Origin: Planctomycetota bacterium
GTDB taxonomy: Bacteria; Planctomycetota; UBA1135
Direction of reading: 5' to 3'
Assembly: GCA_024229395.1 (NCBI GenBank)
Contig: JAAESM010000042.1
Location: 62,001 to 126,000 of the forward strand
DNA length: 64,000 nt
Below are positions 10,399 through 20,060 of this stretch, one piece after another (within the stretch, counting starts at the first letter, position 1; each line of letters begins with the position of its first letter). Position numbers and translations under genes: made by a program. The notes beneath the pieces were generated by a model, which did not search any database, was not told where the DNA came from, and was given only the letters and a program-made list of their open reading frames with translations.

Positions 10399-12180
10399 GT
10401 GTTGAAACCGCTTTTCGCAGTCCTCATGATTCCCTTGACCCTGGCCGCATGCCAGAGCAGTTATGTGGCCTCACATGCTCCTGATCGAGAATTGGTGGCA
10501 AAGCTCGGGGAGCCGTCGACCAAAGCTATTGCGCCCGGATTCGCTGCGTTGAAGCAGGGCTTTGAACAAGCCAACCCAAGGCATCGATTGGATTGGGAGT
10601 CAAGTGTCCTGGCCTGTTTGGCCACCGGCAATCAAGTGGCCTTCGTGCAAACAGGCGAGACGCAGGCGCACTTCCCTAATGGCAGCGGTGCGGTTGGCGT
10701 GGGTGATCTGCTGATCATGCGAGCTGGACAGGAGTGGAAGTTCGAGGAGCCCGTCGGGCTTCTGATCTTCAGCTTGCCGCGAACCCTGAACCAAGAACTC
10801 CCGGCAGTGATCCGCCCCGATTGGGATGACCAGATCACCGATATGCCTGGCGGTTGCGCGACCGAAGGCGATGCCTACCGACGCATCTGCCTGACTTGGT
10901 TAGGCAAGAACGGACCGTACCTTTCAGAGCAGATCAATGCCCATCGTGTGCGTATCCATGATTCCTTCACCCATTACCATCCATTGGATGGCGGCTTCGA
11001 TGAGTTCTATCTGGTGCAGGAAGCGCCGCCAGGTGCGCGCTTGATTGTCAGTGATCAACTGCATCGCATTCTCGAACCCGCCAAGGTCAGTCCAGGTGTG
11101 GCCAAGACCTTATTGCGTGAGATTCCATTGCATGTCGGTGATTTGATCTACCTGCCGCGTGGCGTGGTGCATCGTGGAGTGGGGGGAGCGGTGGTTCAAG
11201 TCATCACCGTTCCGGGTTTCGTGCCCAATGCCGAAATCAGCTTGGATCAGCAAATAGAGGCCATCAACCACTCCTTAGATTTTGAACCTGATGAACAACT
11301 TCCGCTCCATCGTGGTTCGAACTATGTCACCGTGGAGCCACACGCCAACGGCGAAGCTCAGTTCCTGATCGGCGGCAAGGCTTTCACCACATTGCGCCTC
11401 GACCGACGTCACCCAGACCTATGGCCGATCTTCAATGCCGACAGCATCAATGTCACGCGTACTTGGCCACGCGCGGAAGTGGATGGCGAGAAGCAGGATC
11501 ATCCGCATCATCAATCGCTTTGGTTCGCCCATGGCAGTGTGGCCGGGATGGATTTCTGGCATCTGCCATTAATGAGTGTGCGGCAGAGGCAACTCGTTGC
11601 GAGTGCTTCAGGAGAAGGTCGTGGTTGGGTGGAGACCTCTAATCATTGGCTCAATGCGAAGGGCGAAACGGTGCTGCAGGACCGTCGCAAGATCACCGCT
11701 TTCGTGGATGGCCGCGTGCGTGGTTTGGATTACGAACTCAACTTGACTGCCGAACAAGATCTTGTTTTCGGCGATACCAAGGAAGGCACTTTCGCCTTGC
11801 GCGTTGCAAACGGCCTGGTCGCTGACTTGGGCGGTAAACTGAGCAATGATTTGGGGCAACAAGGCAAATCCGTATGGGGCAAAGCTGCACGGTGGATTCA
11901 AGCCAGCGGCATGCTTGATGGCAAAGCTGCCGCTGTGGTGCTGGCCGGCCATAAGGACAATCTACGCCACCCAAGTACGTGGCATGCGCGCAATTACGGT
12001 CTACTCGCCGCCAATCCGTTTGGCTTGAACGCCTTTGGGGCAGGTGAATCGGGGGCCTTTCAGTTGAAGGCCGCTCAGCCTTTGCAACTGCGTTACCGCA
12101 TCTTGATTTTTGCCGAGCATCCAAGCACGGATCAGATTGAAGTGCAGCTCGAAGGCTTCAGTTCCGCGTCCAGACCTTAA
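10399..12180 (+). CDS. Lipoprotein with cupin-like N-terminal region and PmoA-like (DUF6807-type) C-terminal domain
   Basis: Lipobox LTLAACQSS; cupin-like HYHPLDGGFDEFYLV and IYLPRGVVHRG; C-terminal TTLRLDRRHPDLWPIFN...DHPHHQSLWFAHGSVAGMDFW. Confidence 0.7.
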   Translation: MLKPLFAVLMIPLTLAACQSSYVASHAPDRELVAKLGEPSTKAIAPGFAALKQGFEQANPRHRLDWESSVLACLATGNQVAFVQTGETQAHFPNGSGAVGVGDLLIMRAGQEWKFEEPVGLLIFSLPRTLNQELPAVIRPDWDDQITDMPGGCATEGDAYRRICLTWLGKNGPYLSEQINAHRVRIHDSFTHYHPLDGGFDEFYLVQEAPPGARLIVSDQLHRILEPAKVSPGVAKTLLREIPLHVGDLIYLPRGVVHRGVGGAVVQVITVPGFVPNAEISLDQQIEAINHSLDFEPDEQLPLHRGSNYVTVEPHANGEAQFLIGGKAFTTLRLDRRHPDLWPIFNADSINVTRTWPRAEVDGEKQDHPHHQSLWFAHGSVAGMDFWHLPLMSVRQRQLVASASGEGRGWVETSNHWLNAKGETVLQDRRKITAFVDGRVRGLDYELNLTAEQDLVFGDTKEGTFALRVANGLVADLGGKLSNDLGQQGKSVWGKAARWIQASGMLDGKAAAVVLAGHKDNLRHPSTWHARNYGLLAANPFGLNAFGAGESGAFQLKAAQPLQLRYRILIFAEHPSTDQIEVQLEGFSSASRP

Positions 12181-12919
12181 GTGCACGAACCCGACCGGAG
12201 TCATCGAAGGAACCGAAGCCAACTTGGCCTTGGCCGAACACGCTTCCGTCGGCATTCAAGATAGGCTCGCTATCAAAGAAGACTTCGATTGGTTCATTAC
12301 GGCCGAGCTTCTGGATCTTGACCACATGCCAAGTCTCGCCCCAATCGATGCCCTGCTCGGCAACGGGCGCCAATGGCGCACGCGCAGCTTCATTCACGGT
12401 GAAGATGTTGTGCGCATTCTGGTCGGGACTGGTGGCCAAGTGCACATAGCCGAACTTGCTCGGTGACTCGAAGGCGAAGAAGAAGCACAAGTCGCGGTGG
12501 CCATATTCCTTGCCGGTCTGCATGACCTCGGCTTCCATGATGAAGTTATCGACCGTCAAGTCCTTCACCAATGCGTAAGTGGTGGGCGAGCGGAAGGCTG
12601 GTTGATAGGAGGAGCCTTCGCTGAACCCCAATGCGCCGCCATCCCAGCGCGTCCAATCCCAGATACGGGTGTCGGAATAGGAAAAGTCCGCCATCGCCTG
12701 CGGCGACGAGAAGTTCTGATCGTAGCTCAATTGCCAATCGGGGCCATAGGCCTGATCACTGCTCAACGGACCGGCGGTACAGCTAGCTAAGGCTGGGGCT
12801 AGGATCAGCACTAAGGCTAGGCCAAGCAGGTGCGGGGTTTCGAGGATTCTAAGACGCAAAGGTCGTGAACTCGAAAGGGCAGTGGAAGAGGGGGCTTGAC
12901 CGTCGATGGGCATCTGCAC
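12158..12919 (-). CDS. Lipoprotein of the concanavalin/LamG-like (DUF1961-type) sugar-binding or hydrolase fold
   Basis: APALASC lipobox; DFSYSDTRIWDW...LCFFFAFESPSKFGYVHLAT; tail-to-tail 23-bp overlap with previous gene. Confidence 0.6.
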   Translation of the reverse strand: MQMPIDGQAPSSTALSSSRPLRLRILETPHLLGLALVLILAPALASCTAGPLSSDQAYGPDWQLSYDQNFSSPQAMADFSYSDTRIWDWTRWDGGALGFSEGSSYQPAFRSPTTYALVKDLTVDNFIMEAEVMQTGKEYGHRDLCFFFAFESPSKFGYVHLATSPDQNAHNIFTVNEAARAPLAPVAEQGIDWGETWHVVKIQKLGRNEPIEVFFDSEPILNADGSVFGQGQVGFGSFDDSGRVRALKVWTRN

Positions 12920-13047
12920 ACAGTACGTTTTCCATTTCGCCTCGGAAATGGGGCTTTCTGTTTATGTCCTGCGCTCAACGGCTGCCTTACCCTGTTGGGC
13001 TAAGAGCGCGAGAAAGGCCCCTGCCGCGCGCCGCTTCCCTGAAGCCC

Positions 13048-14916
13048 ATGTCTGCTCCATCAGCGTCTCCACCTTTGACTAGCCTGCGCGAATTGCGGCG
13101 CATCATGCCGCTGTTCCAGCGCTATCGGGGGCGTTACATCTTTGGAGTGATCGCGCTGGTCGGCGCAGTGGTGTTGCGCATTGCGGTGCCGTACATCTTG
13201 GGCCAAACGGTAGATGTCCTGCGCCAAGCCGCCGCCGATCCGAATGGCGCCGGAGTGAATGCAACCGAGTTGACGCGCTTGGCCTTGCTTGGTGGTCTTT
13301 CGATCGCGGCGGTTGCCTTCGGAGGCGCGATCTTGCGCACCGGCAGTCGATTGCTCGTATTGGGCAACAGCCGACGCGCCGTGCGTGACCTGCGCAATCA
13401 GATTATGGCGCACTTGCTGAAGTTGTCGCCGTCTTATTACGGCCGCAACGCCACCGGCAACTTGATGTCGCGTTGTGTGAACGATGTGCAGTTCGTGCAA
13501 AGCCTGCTCGGTCCGGTGTTCATGTATCTGGCTGAAACCGGCACGCTCTATGTGGTGAGCCTGGTCTTCATGATGAAGATCAGTGTTAGCCTGACGCTGC
13601 TGTCGATCATTCCGTTCCCATTCTTCCTTTGGCGCGCCCGACGTATGGCCACGCGGATCCAGAAGGATTCCCGCGCCGCGCAGGAAGCACTCGCCGAGGT
13701 CAGTTCGAAAGTCGAAGAGAGCCTTTCCGGCAGCATGGTGATTCGTTCGCTGGCGCTGGAGGATTTCGACATGGCACGCTTCGAGAAGCGTTGTTCGTCA
13801 TACCGTGATCTGAACATCAAGGTCAGCCGCGAGCGTGCCATGCTCGGTTTCGGCATGAATCTGCTGGCCTCGATAAGCACTCTCGTGGTGCTGATCTTCG
13901 GCGGCCCCATGGCCGCGAATGGCTCGATCAGCTTGGGTGATTTCGTGGCAATGGTGTTCTACCTGCATATGCTCGCAGCACCGACCGGCGTGCTCGGCTT
14001 CGTGATCAGCTCCCTGCAGCGCGGCACCGCAGCCTTGGCGCGCGTCGGTCAAATGCTCGACGTGAAACCGACTCTGGTCAGTGCCGAAGAGCCGCAAGCC
14101 ACGTCGATGCAAGCGCCATCGATTAAGGTGACAGACCTCACGGTGGTGCTGAAGAACGAGAAGGGTGAGCCGCGCAAAGTACTCGATGAAGTCGGCTTCA
14201 CGGTTCCCGGCGGCACCCTGCTCGGCGTGGTCGGACCGACCGGTTCTGGCAAGAGCGTGTTGCTTGGTGCGCTGGCGCGTCAGTTGGAAGTGGAGCGCGG
14301 GAAGATTGCTTACGACGACATCGATGTCCATGATCGTGGTGTTGCCGATATCCGCCGCGATGTCGGTTATGTGCCGCAAGAAGCCTTCTTGTTCAGTGCT
14401 TCCTTGGCCGACAATATTGCGCTGGGGCGCCCCGAGGCCAGTCGCGCAGAAGTGGAGCAGGCGGTCGCTGCCAGTCATTTGGCGCAGGATCTGGATCAAC
14501 TACCGCAGGGCTACGACACCGTTGTTGGTGAGCGTGGTTTGAACCTTTCTGGTGGCCAACGTCAGCGCACTGCATTGGCCCGCGCCATGCTGATCGAGCC
14601 GCAAGTGCTGTTGTTGGATGATCCATTCAGTGCGGTAGATGCCAGCACTACAGATGACATCCTCAGCGACCTGCAACCCTTCATGAAACAGCGCACCACG
14701 GTTTTGGTGGCGCACCGCGTGGCCACCGTGCAAGCCGCCGACCATATTTTGGTGTTGGATGAAGGTCGTGTCATCGAAAGTGGCACGCATGAACAACTGC
14801 TTGTAGCAAATGGTCTGTATGCATCGCTGCATCAACGTCAGCAGCAGCGCGAGCACTTGCGCGAAGAGCTCGGCGACGTAGACCTCGATGACTTCAACCA
14901 AGAGGAGGAAGGCTAA
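13048..14916 (+). CDS. ABC exporter, TM-ATPase fusion (subunit A of probable heterodimer)
   Basis: Walker A GPTGSGKS, signature LSGGQRQR, LLLDDPFSAVDAST, six-TM N-terminal domain. Confidence 0.93.
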   Translation: MSAPSASPPLTSLRELRRIMPLFQRYRGRYIFGVIALVGAVVLRIAVPYILGQTVDVLRQAAADPNGAGVNATELTRLALLGGLSIAAVAFGGAILRTGSRLLVLGNSRRAVRDLRNQIMAHLLKLSPSYYGRNATGNLMSRCVNDVQFVQSLLGPVFMYLAETGTLYVVSLVFMMKISVSLTLLSIIPFPFFLWRARRMATRIQKDSRAAQEALAEVSSKVEESLSGSMVIRSLALEDFDMARFEKRCSSYRDLNIKVSRERAMLGFGMNLLASISTLVVLIFGGPMAANGSISLGDFVAMVFYLHMLAAPTGVLGFVISSLQRGTAALARVGQMLDVKPTLVSAEEPQATSMQAPSIKVTDLTVVLKNEKGEPRKVLDEVGFTVPGGTLLGVVGPTGSGKSVLLGALARQLEVERGKIAYDDIDVHDRGVADIRRDVGYVPQEAFLFSASLADNIALGRPEASRAEVEQAVAASHLAQDLDQLPQGYDTVVGERGLNLSGGQRQRTALARAMLIEPQVLLLDDPFSAVDASTTDDILSDLQPFMKQRTTVLVAHRVATVQAADHILVLDEGRVIESGTHEQLLVANGLYASLHQRQQQREHLREELGDVDLDDFNQEEEG

Positions 14917-16730
14917 TGGTCCATCCTTCTCACCACGGTTTGGAGCCGGGCGATCGCCCCGGAGCCGCACTCGACCCAAACCTGTTGAAGCGCTTGTGGC
15001 CCTTCGTCAAGCCGCATGCGCACTTGTTGCTCTATGGCCTGATCTTCCTGTTGCTGCTGTCGGCCTGCCGCTTGGCCATGCCATGGTTGGTCAAGGTCGC
15101 GATTGATGATTACTTGGCATTGGGAGACTTGGAAGGCTACTACCCATTGCTGGTGGCCTTCCTGGTAGTCGGTGTACTCAATGGCCTGTTGCGTCGATCC
15201 CAGCACATTGCCATGGAGACCGCTGGGCAAAACGCGCTGTTGGATCTGCGCCTGGCCATCTTCCGACATCTGCAACAACTGCCCGCATCCTTCTTCGACA
15301 AGAACTCGACCGGGCGTTTGGTCGGCCGGGTAACGACCGATGTCGAAGCACTCCAGGAAATGTTCGCGAGTGGCGTGGTCACCATCGTCGGCGACTTGAT
15401 CTTCCTGTTCGCCACCTTGGCGATTCTTTTCGCATTGCATGTGAAGCTGGCCTTGGTTTCACTGATCGTGGTGCCGCTGCTGCTGATCTTGACCTTGTTC
15501 ATTCGCATGAAGGTGCGCACTGCTTACGTCAGCATGCGCGCCAAGCTATCGGAGATGAACGGCTTCCTGCATGAACGCATCAGTGGCATGAGCGTGGTGC
15601 AGATGTTCAACCGCGAGACTGCTACGCAAAGCGAATACGGAGAAATCAGCGGTGGTGTGCGTGACGCCCAGCTGAAGACGGTGTGGTGGGAAACTTCCCT
15701 GTCGACCTCGGTCGAGTTGCTGTCCTCACTCACCGGCGCCTTGATCCTGTGGTACGGAGGTGGCTTGGTGGCAGAGAATTGGCGCACCGACGGCGTGACC
15801 GGCGGCCTCACTTTGGGTGTGTTGTTCGCCTTCATCGACTACATGCAGAAGTTCTTCCATCCGTTGAACGAGCTGAGCTTGAAGTACACCGTCATGCAAA
15901 ACGCCATGACCGCCAGCCGTCGCATCTTTGATCTGCTTGATGTCGAAGAGCGCTTAGAGGAGAACAAGACCACGGTGGATCCTGGTCAGGTCGTCGGCGA
16001 GATCGAATTCGACAGGGTCAGTTTCGGCTATGACCCCGAAGTTCCAGTGCTGAAGGATCTCAGTTTCAAGGTAGCGCCAGGCGAGAAGGTTGCCTTGGTG
16101 GGAGCGACTGGCGCCGGCAAGACCACAGTGTTGAAGTTACTGACAAGGCTTTACGATCCAACCTCAGGTCGCATCCTTTTGGATGGTGTCGACATTCGCG
16201 AATATGCCTTGCGCGACTTGCGCAAGCGCATTGGTTTGGTGCCGCAAGATGTCTTCCTGTTCGAGGGCGATATTCTTGAGAACATTCGACTCGGTCACCC
16301 CGAAGTCAGTGATGAACGCGCCATCGAAGCGGCGTCGCGCTTGCACTTGGATGAAATCGTCGAACGCTTCCCGGGTGGTTGGCGTGAGCCGGTGCGAGAA
16401 CGCGGCCGCAACCTCTCGGCGGGGGAGAAGCAGCTGTTGTCTTTCGCTCGCGTGCTGGCTGCGTCGCCGCGCGTGTTGGTGTTGGATGAAGCGACCAGCA
16501 ATGTCGACTCGCATACCGAACACCTGCTGCAGGAAGCGGTTCATGACATCATGGAAGGGCGAACCTCAATCGCGATTGCGCACCGGCTTTCGACCGTGCG
16601 CGATGCCGATCGAATCCTACTATTCCATAAGGGTGAGTTGGAAGAACAAGGCAACCACGCCGAGCTGCTCGCCAAGGGCGGTAAATATGCGGCTCTGGTG
16701 CGCTTGCAGTACGGCGACCAGTCAACGTAG
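14916..16730 (+). CDS. ABC exporter, TM-ATPase fusion (subunit B)
   Basis: Walker A GATGAGKT, signature LSAGEKQLLSFAR, LVLDEATSNVDS; TAATG coupling to previous gene. Confidence 0.93.
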   Translation: MVHPSHHGLEPGDRPGAALDPNLLKRLWPFVKPHAHLLLYGLIFLLLLSACRLAMPWLVKVAIDDYLALGDLEGYYPLLVAFLVVGVLNGLLRRSQHIAMETAGQNALLDLRLAIFRHLQQLPASFFDKNSTGRLVGRVTTDVEALQEMFASGVVTIVGDLIFLFATLAILFALHVKLALVSLIVVPLLLILTLFIRMKVRTAYVSMRAKLSEMNGFLHERISGMSVVQMFNRETATQSEYGEISGGVRDAQLKTVWWETSLSTSVELLSSLTGALILWYGGGLVAENWRTDGVTGGLTLGVLFAFIDYMQKFFHPLNELSLKYTVMQNAMTASRRIFDLLDVEERLEENKTTVDPGQVVGEIEFDRVSFGYDPEVPVLKDLSFKVAPGEKVALVGATGAGKTTVLKLLTRLYDPTSGRILLDGVDIREYALRDLRKRIGLVPQDVFLFEGDILENIRLGHPEVSDERAIEAASRLHLDEIVERFPGGWREPVRERGRNLSAGEKQLLSFARVLAASPRVLVLDEATSNVDSHTEHLLQEAVHDIMEGRTSIAIAHRLSTVRDADRILLFHKGELEEQGNHAELLAKGGKYAALVRLQYGDQST

Positions 16731-16732
16731 TC

Positions 16733-16765
16733 ATCCTAAGGTGTTTTTCTATAGCACCTTAGGAT
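16733..16765 (+). terminator. Perfect 11-bp inverted repeat, possible bidirectional terminator
   Basis: ATCCTAAGGTG-tttttctatag-CACCTTAGGAT directly after the stop codon; no T tract after the stem. Confidence 0.55.
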
Positions 16766-17044
16766 TCCATACGTCCGGGTATAAAATTTAACGGAAATCC
16801 AGAGCGTAAAGTCTTTAATGGTGCTAATCTAAGCGCATGTGGGGCAGTGAAGCCTCCCATTTGTTCCTAGATTCCATGCCAGCGAAGCTACTCACGCTTT
16901 CAGGAAGGACCGCCTCTGAAACACAGAGACGACGGGGGACGGCGTCATTTTTTGCGCAAGTCCACTTCCAGCCGCTGGCCACAAGCACTCCGATGTTTCG
17001 CGTCGGATTAGCCCTCAATCGTTGGTCAAACATCACATAAAACC

Positions 17045-18643
17045 ATGAATCCCACTACTAAGAAAATTGCCGCAACCTTGTTCGGCGCCGCCTTCTTGGT
17101 TTCTTCTAATTTCGCGCAAAGCGAAGCACCTGTAGTGACGACTCCCGCAGCAGATCGCTGCGTCGAGTGTCATGAAAAGGAGACTCCGGGCATCGTTGAC
17201 CATTGGCGTGGTAGTACCCACTCCACCCAAGACGTCACCTGTATCGATTGCCACCAGGCAAAGAAAACCGATGCAGATGCTTGGGACCACGAAGGTAGCC
17301 TCATTGCCACGATTGTGACCCCTCGCGATTGCGCGGAGTGCCACGAAGACGAAGCCGATGAGTTCCTCCACTCTCACCACGCTAAGGCTGGCCGCATCCT
17401 GCACTCGCTGGATAACCGTCTCGCCGAGGTTGCCGAAGGTAACCGCGTGCCTTTCAACCCTCACGGCATCACTCCAGGCCGTGAAGATTTCGGTATGGTC
17501 AACGGTCTTGCTTCCGCGCAAAGCGGTTGCTGGCAGTGCCACGGTTCCAAAGTTGCCCTCGAAGGCATCGACGGCACCCACGTCACGGTCGACCAACTGG
17601 CTCCAGATGCAGACGGCACCCCAACCAACGCAGCTGCCGTAGCGAACATCAAGCATGATGCCGCTGGTAAGCCTGTGTTCGTTGCAGGTACTTGGCCAAA
17701 CACCGGTATCGGCCGAAAGAACTTCGACGGCACCGATGGCTCTTGCACCGCATGTCACAGCCGCCACGACTTCTCAGCACGTCGTTCTCGTCAGCCTGAG
17801 AACTGTGGTAAGTGTCACCTCGGTCCTGACCACCCCCAAAAGGAGGTCTACGAGGAGTCTAAGCACGGTATCGCTTACCGCGATATGAAAGAGCACATGA
17901 ACCTCGACGCAGTCGAATGGGTTCTTGGTGTGGACTACAACGCTGCTCCAACTTGTGCATCCTGCCACATGTCAGGTAACAAGAACAACGGTGGCACCAT
18001 CACGCACGACCCAGGTCGCCGTATCTCCTGGAACAACCGCCCACCTGCCTCGATCGTGATGGACACGGTTAAGGGTGCTGTCATTAAGGAAGCAGATCCT
18101 GCCAAGCGCCGTCAAATCATTGAGGCTGCTGGTGACGATTTTGATTCCTGGCAAGCCAAGCGAAACCGCATGAAGGACGCCTGTCACAACTGCCACTCGC
18201 CTGGCTACGTGAACGGTTTCTACACCCAGTACGACGAGTTCATCAACAACTACAACCAGAAGTTTGCCAAGCCTGGCTTGAAGCTGATGGGTGCATTGAA
18301 GACTCACAAGGTGCGTACTGGCCCAATGTTCGATGAAGAGATCGAATGGATCTGGTTCTACATCTGGCACCACGAGGGTCGTCGCGGCCGTCACGGTGCA
18401 TCGATGATGGCTCCGGACTACTCACACTGGCACGGCATGTATGAAGTTGCTGACCGCTGGTACAACGAGTTCATGCCGCTCGCACTGGAAATGTGTGATG
18501 AGGCAGAGCATCACGGCAACAAAGAAGGCGCCGATGCTGTTCGCGAGCTCATCGCCGACATCAAGGCACGCCCAGAACATCAGTGGGCAGATGTCGAGAA
18601 GAACAAAATCAAAGCTGGTCAGAAGTTCGACTTCGATAAGTAG
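17045..18643 (+). CDS. Octahaem c-type cytochrome, hydroxylamine oxidoreductase (HAO)-like
   Basis: Eight CxxCH motifs (CVECH, CIDCH, CAECH, CWQCH, CTACH, CGKCH, CASCH, CHNCH) plus HEGRRGRHGASMMAPDYSHWHGMYEV typical of HAO; signal peptide. Confidence 0.9.
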   Translation: MNPTTKKIAATLFGAAFLVSSNFAQSEAPVVTTPAADRCVECHEKETPGIVDHWRGSTHSTQDVTCIDCHQAKKTDADAWDHEGSLIATIVTPRDCAECHEDEADEFLHSHHAKAGRILHSLDNRLAEVAEGNRVPFNPHGITPGREDFGMVNGLASAQSGCWQCHGSKVALEGIDGTHVTVDQLAPDADGTPTNAAAVANIKHDAAGKPVFVAGTWPNTGIGRKNFDGTDGSCTACHSRHDFSARRSRQPENCGKCHLGPDHPQKEVYEESKHGIAYRDMKEHMNLDAVEWVLGVDYNAAPTCASCHMSGNKNNGGTITHDPGRRISWNNRPPASIVMDTVKGAVIKEADPAKRRQIIEAAGDDFDSWQAKRNRMKDACHNCHSPGYVNGFYTQYDEFINNYNQKFAKPGLKLMGALKTHKVRTGPMFDEEIEWIWFYIWHHEGRRGRHGASMMAPDYSHWHGMYEVADRWYNEFMPLALEMCDEAEHHGNKEGADAVRELIADIKARPEHQWADVEKNKIKAGQKFDFDK

Positions 18644-18654
18644 AGATAAGAAGG

Positions 18655-18903
18655 ATGGATGACACCTTGGTAGAGATCTTGGCGCGAGTCGATTACGACT
18701 CTAATCCAGACCTGTGTCGAGATCTCGGCCAGATAGAAGGTGTAAGCACATTTGAAGTGGGCGACTCCGGAAAGCTTGGGCTTCTGCTGGAAGCCGAATC
18801 TACCGAAGCCGCCCACCACATCCTCAAGGATGAAATTGAGTAGATGGCCGGAATACTCGCCGCCTGGACTGTTTATTCTCACTTTGGCGAAGAGTTCTCT
18901 GTC
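18655..18903 (+). pseudogene. NapD-like chaperone with in-frame TAG at 18841-18843
   Basis: IEGVSTFEVGDSGKLGLLLEAESTEAAHHILKDEIE-*-MAGILAAWTVYSHFGEE; the tail after the stop still matches the NapD C-terminus in the same frame. Confidence 0.6.
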
Positions 18904-18916
18904 TGAGAAACACATC

Positions 18917-19232
18917 ATGGAAACGGATCTCCTTCCGACCGTTGACCGCCGCTTATTCCTGAAAGCCGCAGCGGTCTCGGCAGTCATGTCGGCTGCCACG
19001 TGGGCTAATGAGCCCGACCATCTGTGGCGCATCCAAGATCGGCGCGGTCAGTGACACGCCAATGATGTGTGGCAGATGTACTCGCGAGTGTAGTATGGGA
19101 ATCCAAGTGATGGAACAATTCGTTCACGATGACCACAAAGCCATTCTTGATCCAGAATGTACCCGCTGTGGTGATTGCGTGGATATTTACCCGCAGGAAC
19201 GCCTATGTGAAGGCGTCTCAATCCCTGTATGA
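18917..19232 (+). pseudogene. Remnant: Tat signal fragment then, in another frame, a 4Fe-4S ferredoxin-like (NapH/NapG-type) tail
   Basis: METDLLPTVDRRLFLKAAAVSAVMSAAT then frameshifted MMCGRCTRECSMGIQVMEQFVHDDHKAILDPECTRCGDCVDIYPQE. Confidence 0.55.
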
Positions 19233-20011
19233 CGATACCGTTCAGCCCCAAGCAACGTATGTTAAGACTCTTGAAGATGCTGGCCATCGGCTATGTGGCC
19301 ATTTGCGTGTTGCTGTTCATTTTCCAACGCAAGTTGATCTACTTTCCGGTGGAAGATAGTGGTGCGGCACCGGGTGCAAGTGCCTTCAGTGAATTGGAGG
19401 ATCACACCTTGCGTGGTTGGGTGCTGAACCCTGCAGCCAAGAACGCAATCCTTTATTACGGCGGCAACGGCGAGGCCATCGAAGGCAATCTATCTAGCTT
19501 CCAAAACCTATGGCCCAACCATGCGATCTTCCTGTTCGCCTATCGCGGTTACGGTGGCAGCGAAGGTTCGCCCAGCGAAGAAGGCTTGTATGAAGATGCA
19601 CTTGCCATCTTCGATAAGGCCAACGAGAAGTTCGACAAGGTCAGTCTGGTCGGGCGTAGCCTTGGCAGCGGAGTGGCCACTTATGTAGCAGCGAATCGCA
19701 AGGCACATAAGTTGATCTTGATCACTCCTTTCGACAGCATCACTGCGATTGCTCAGCAGCAGTATCCGATTCTGCCAGTGAAGTATCTGTTGCTCGATCG
19801 CTACGATTCCCTCGGTCGCGTCCCCGAAATCGATGAGAAGACGCTCATCGTGATGGCCGAGAAGGACCAGATTGTGCCGCGCAAGAACAGCGACCGGTTG
19901 GCGTCGGCGTTCAAAAAGGAACAACTAGAAGTGGTGATAGTTCCGGGGGCAGGCCACAACGACATCAGCTACTACAAGCCATTTCATGCAGCTTTGAAGG
20001 CTTTCCTGTAG
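19229..20011 (+). CDS. Alpha/beta hydrolase (BEM46/YqkD-like)
   Basis: LLFIFQRKLIYFPVE, YYGGNGEAIEGN, AYRGYGGSEGSPSE, LVGRSLGSGVA, PGAGHNDI. Confidence 0.9.
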   Translation: MTIPFSPKQRMLRLLKMLAIGYVAICVLLFIFQRKLIYFPVEDSGAAPGASAFSELEDHTLRGWVLNPAAKNAILYYGGNGEAIEGNLSSFQNLWPNHAIFLFAYRGYGGSEGSPSEEGLYEDALAIFDKANEKFDKVSLVGRSLGSGVATYVAANRKAHKLILITPFDSITAIAQQQYPILPVKYLLLDRYDSLGRVPEIDEKTLIVMAEKDQIVPRKNSDRLASAFKKEQLEVVIVPGAGHNDISYYKPFHAALKAFL

Positions 20012-20060
20012 ACTGAATGGAATAAAAGCAGATTCGAGTTAATTCGGGTCCGCAATCATA

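Noticed and set aside
16830-16960. c-di-GMP (GEMM) or glycine riboswitch upstream of the HAO-like gene
   Set aside because: Isolated similarities (AAGCCTCC, hairpins) but the required order of conserved core motifs is not present.
18841-18843. In-frame TAG in the NapD-like gene as pyrrolysine or recoded sense codon
   Set aside because: The next segments are frameshifted and truncated, other loci here carry TAA as well as TAG, and no pyl genes are visible; decay is simpler.
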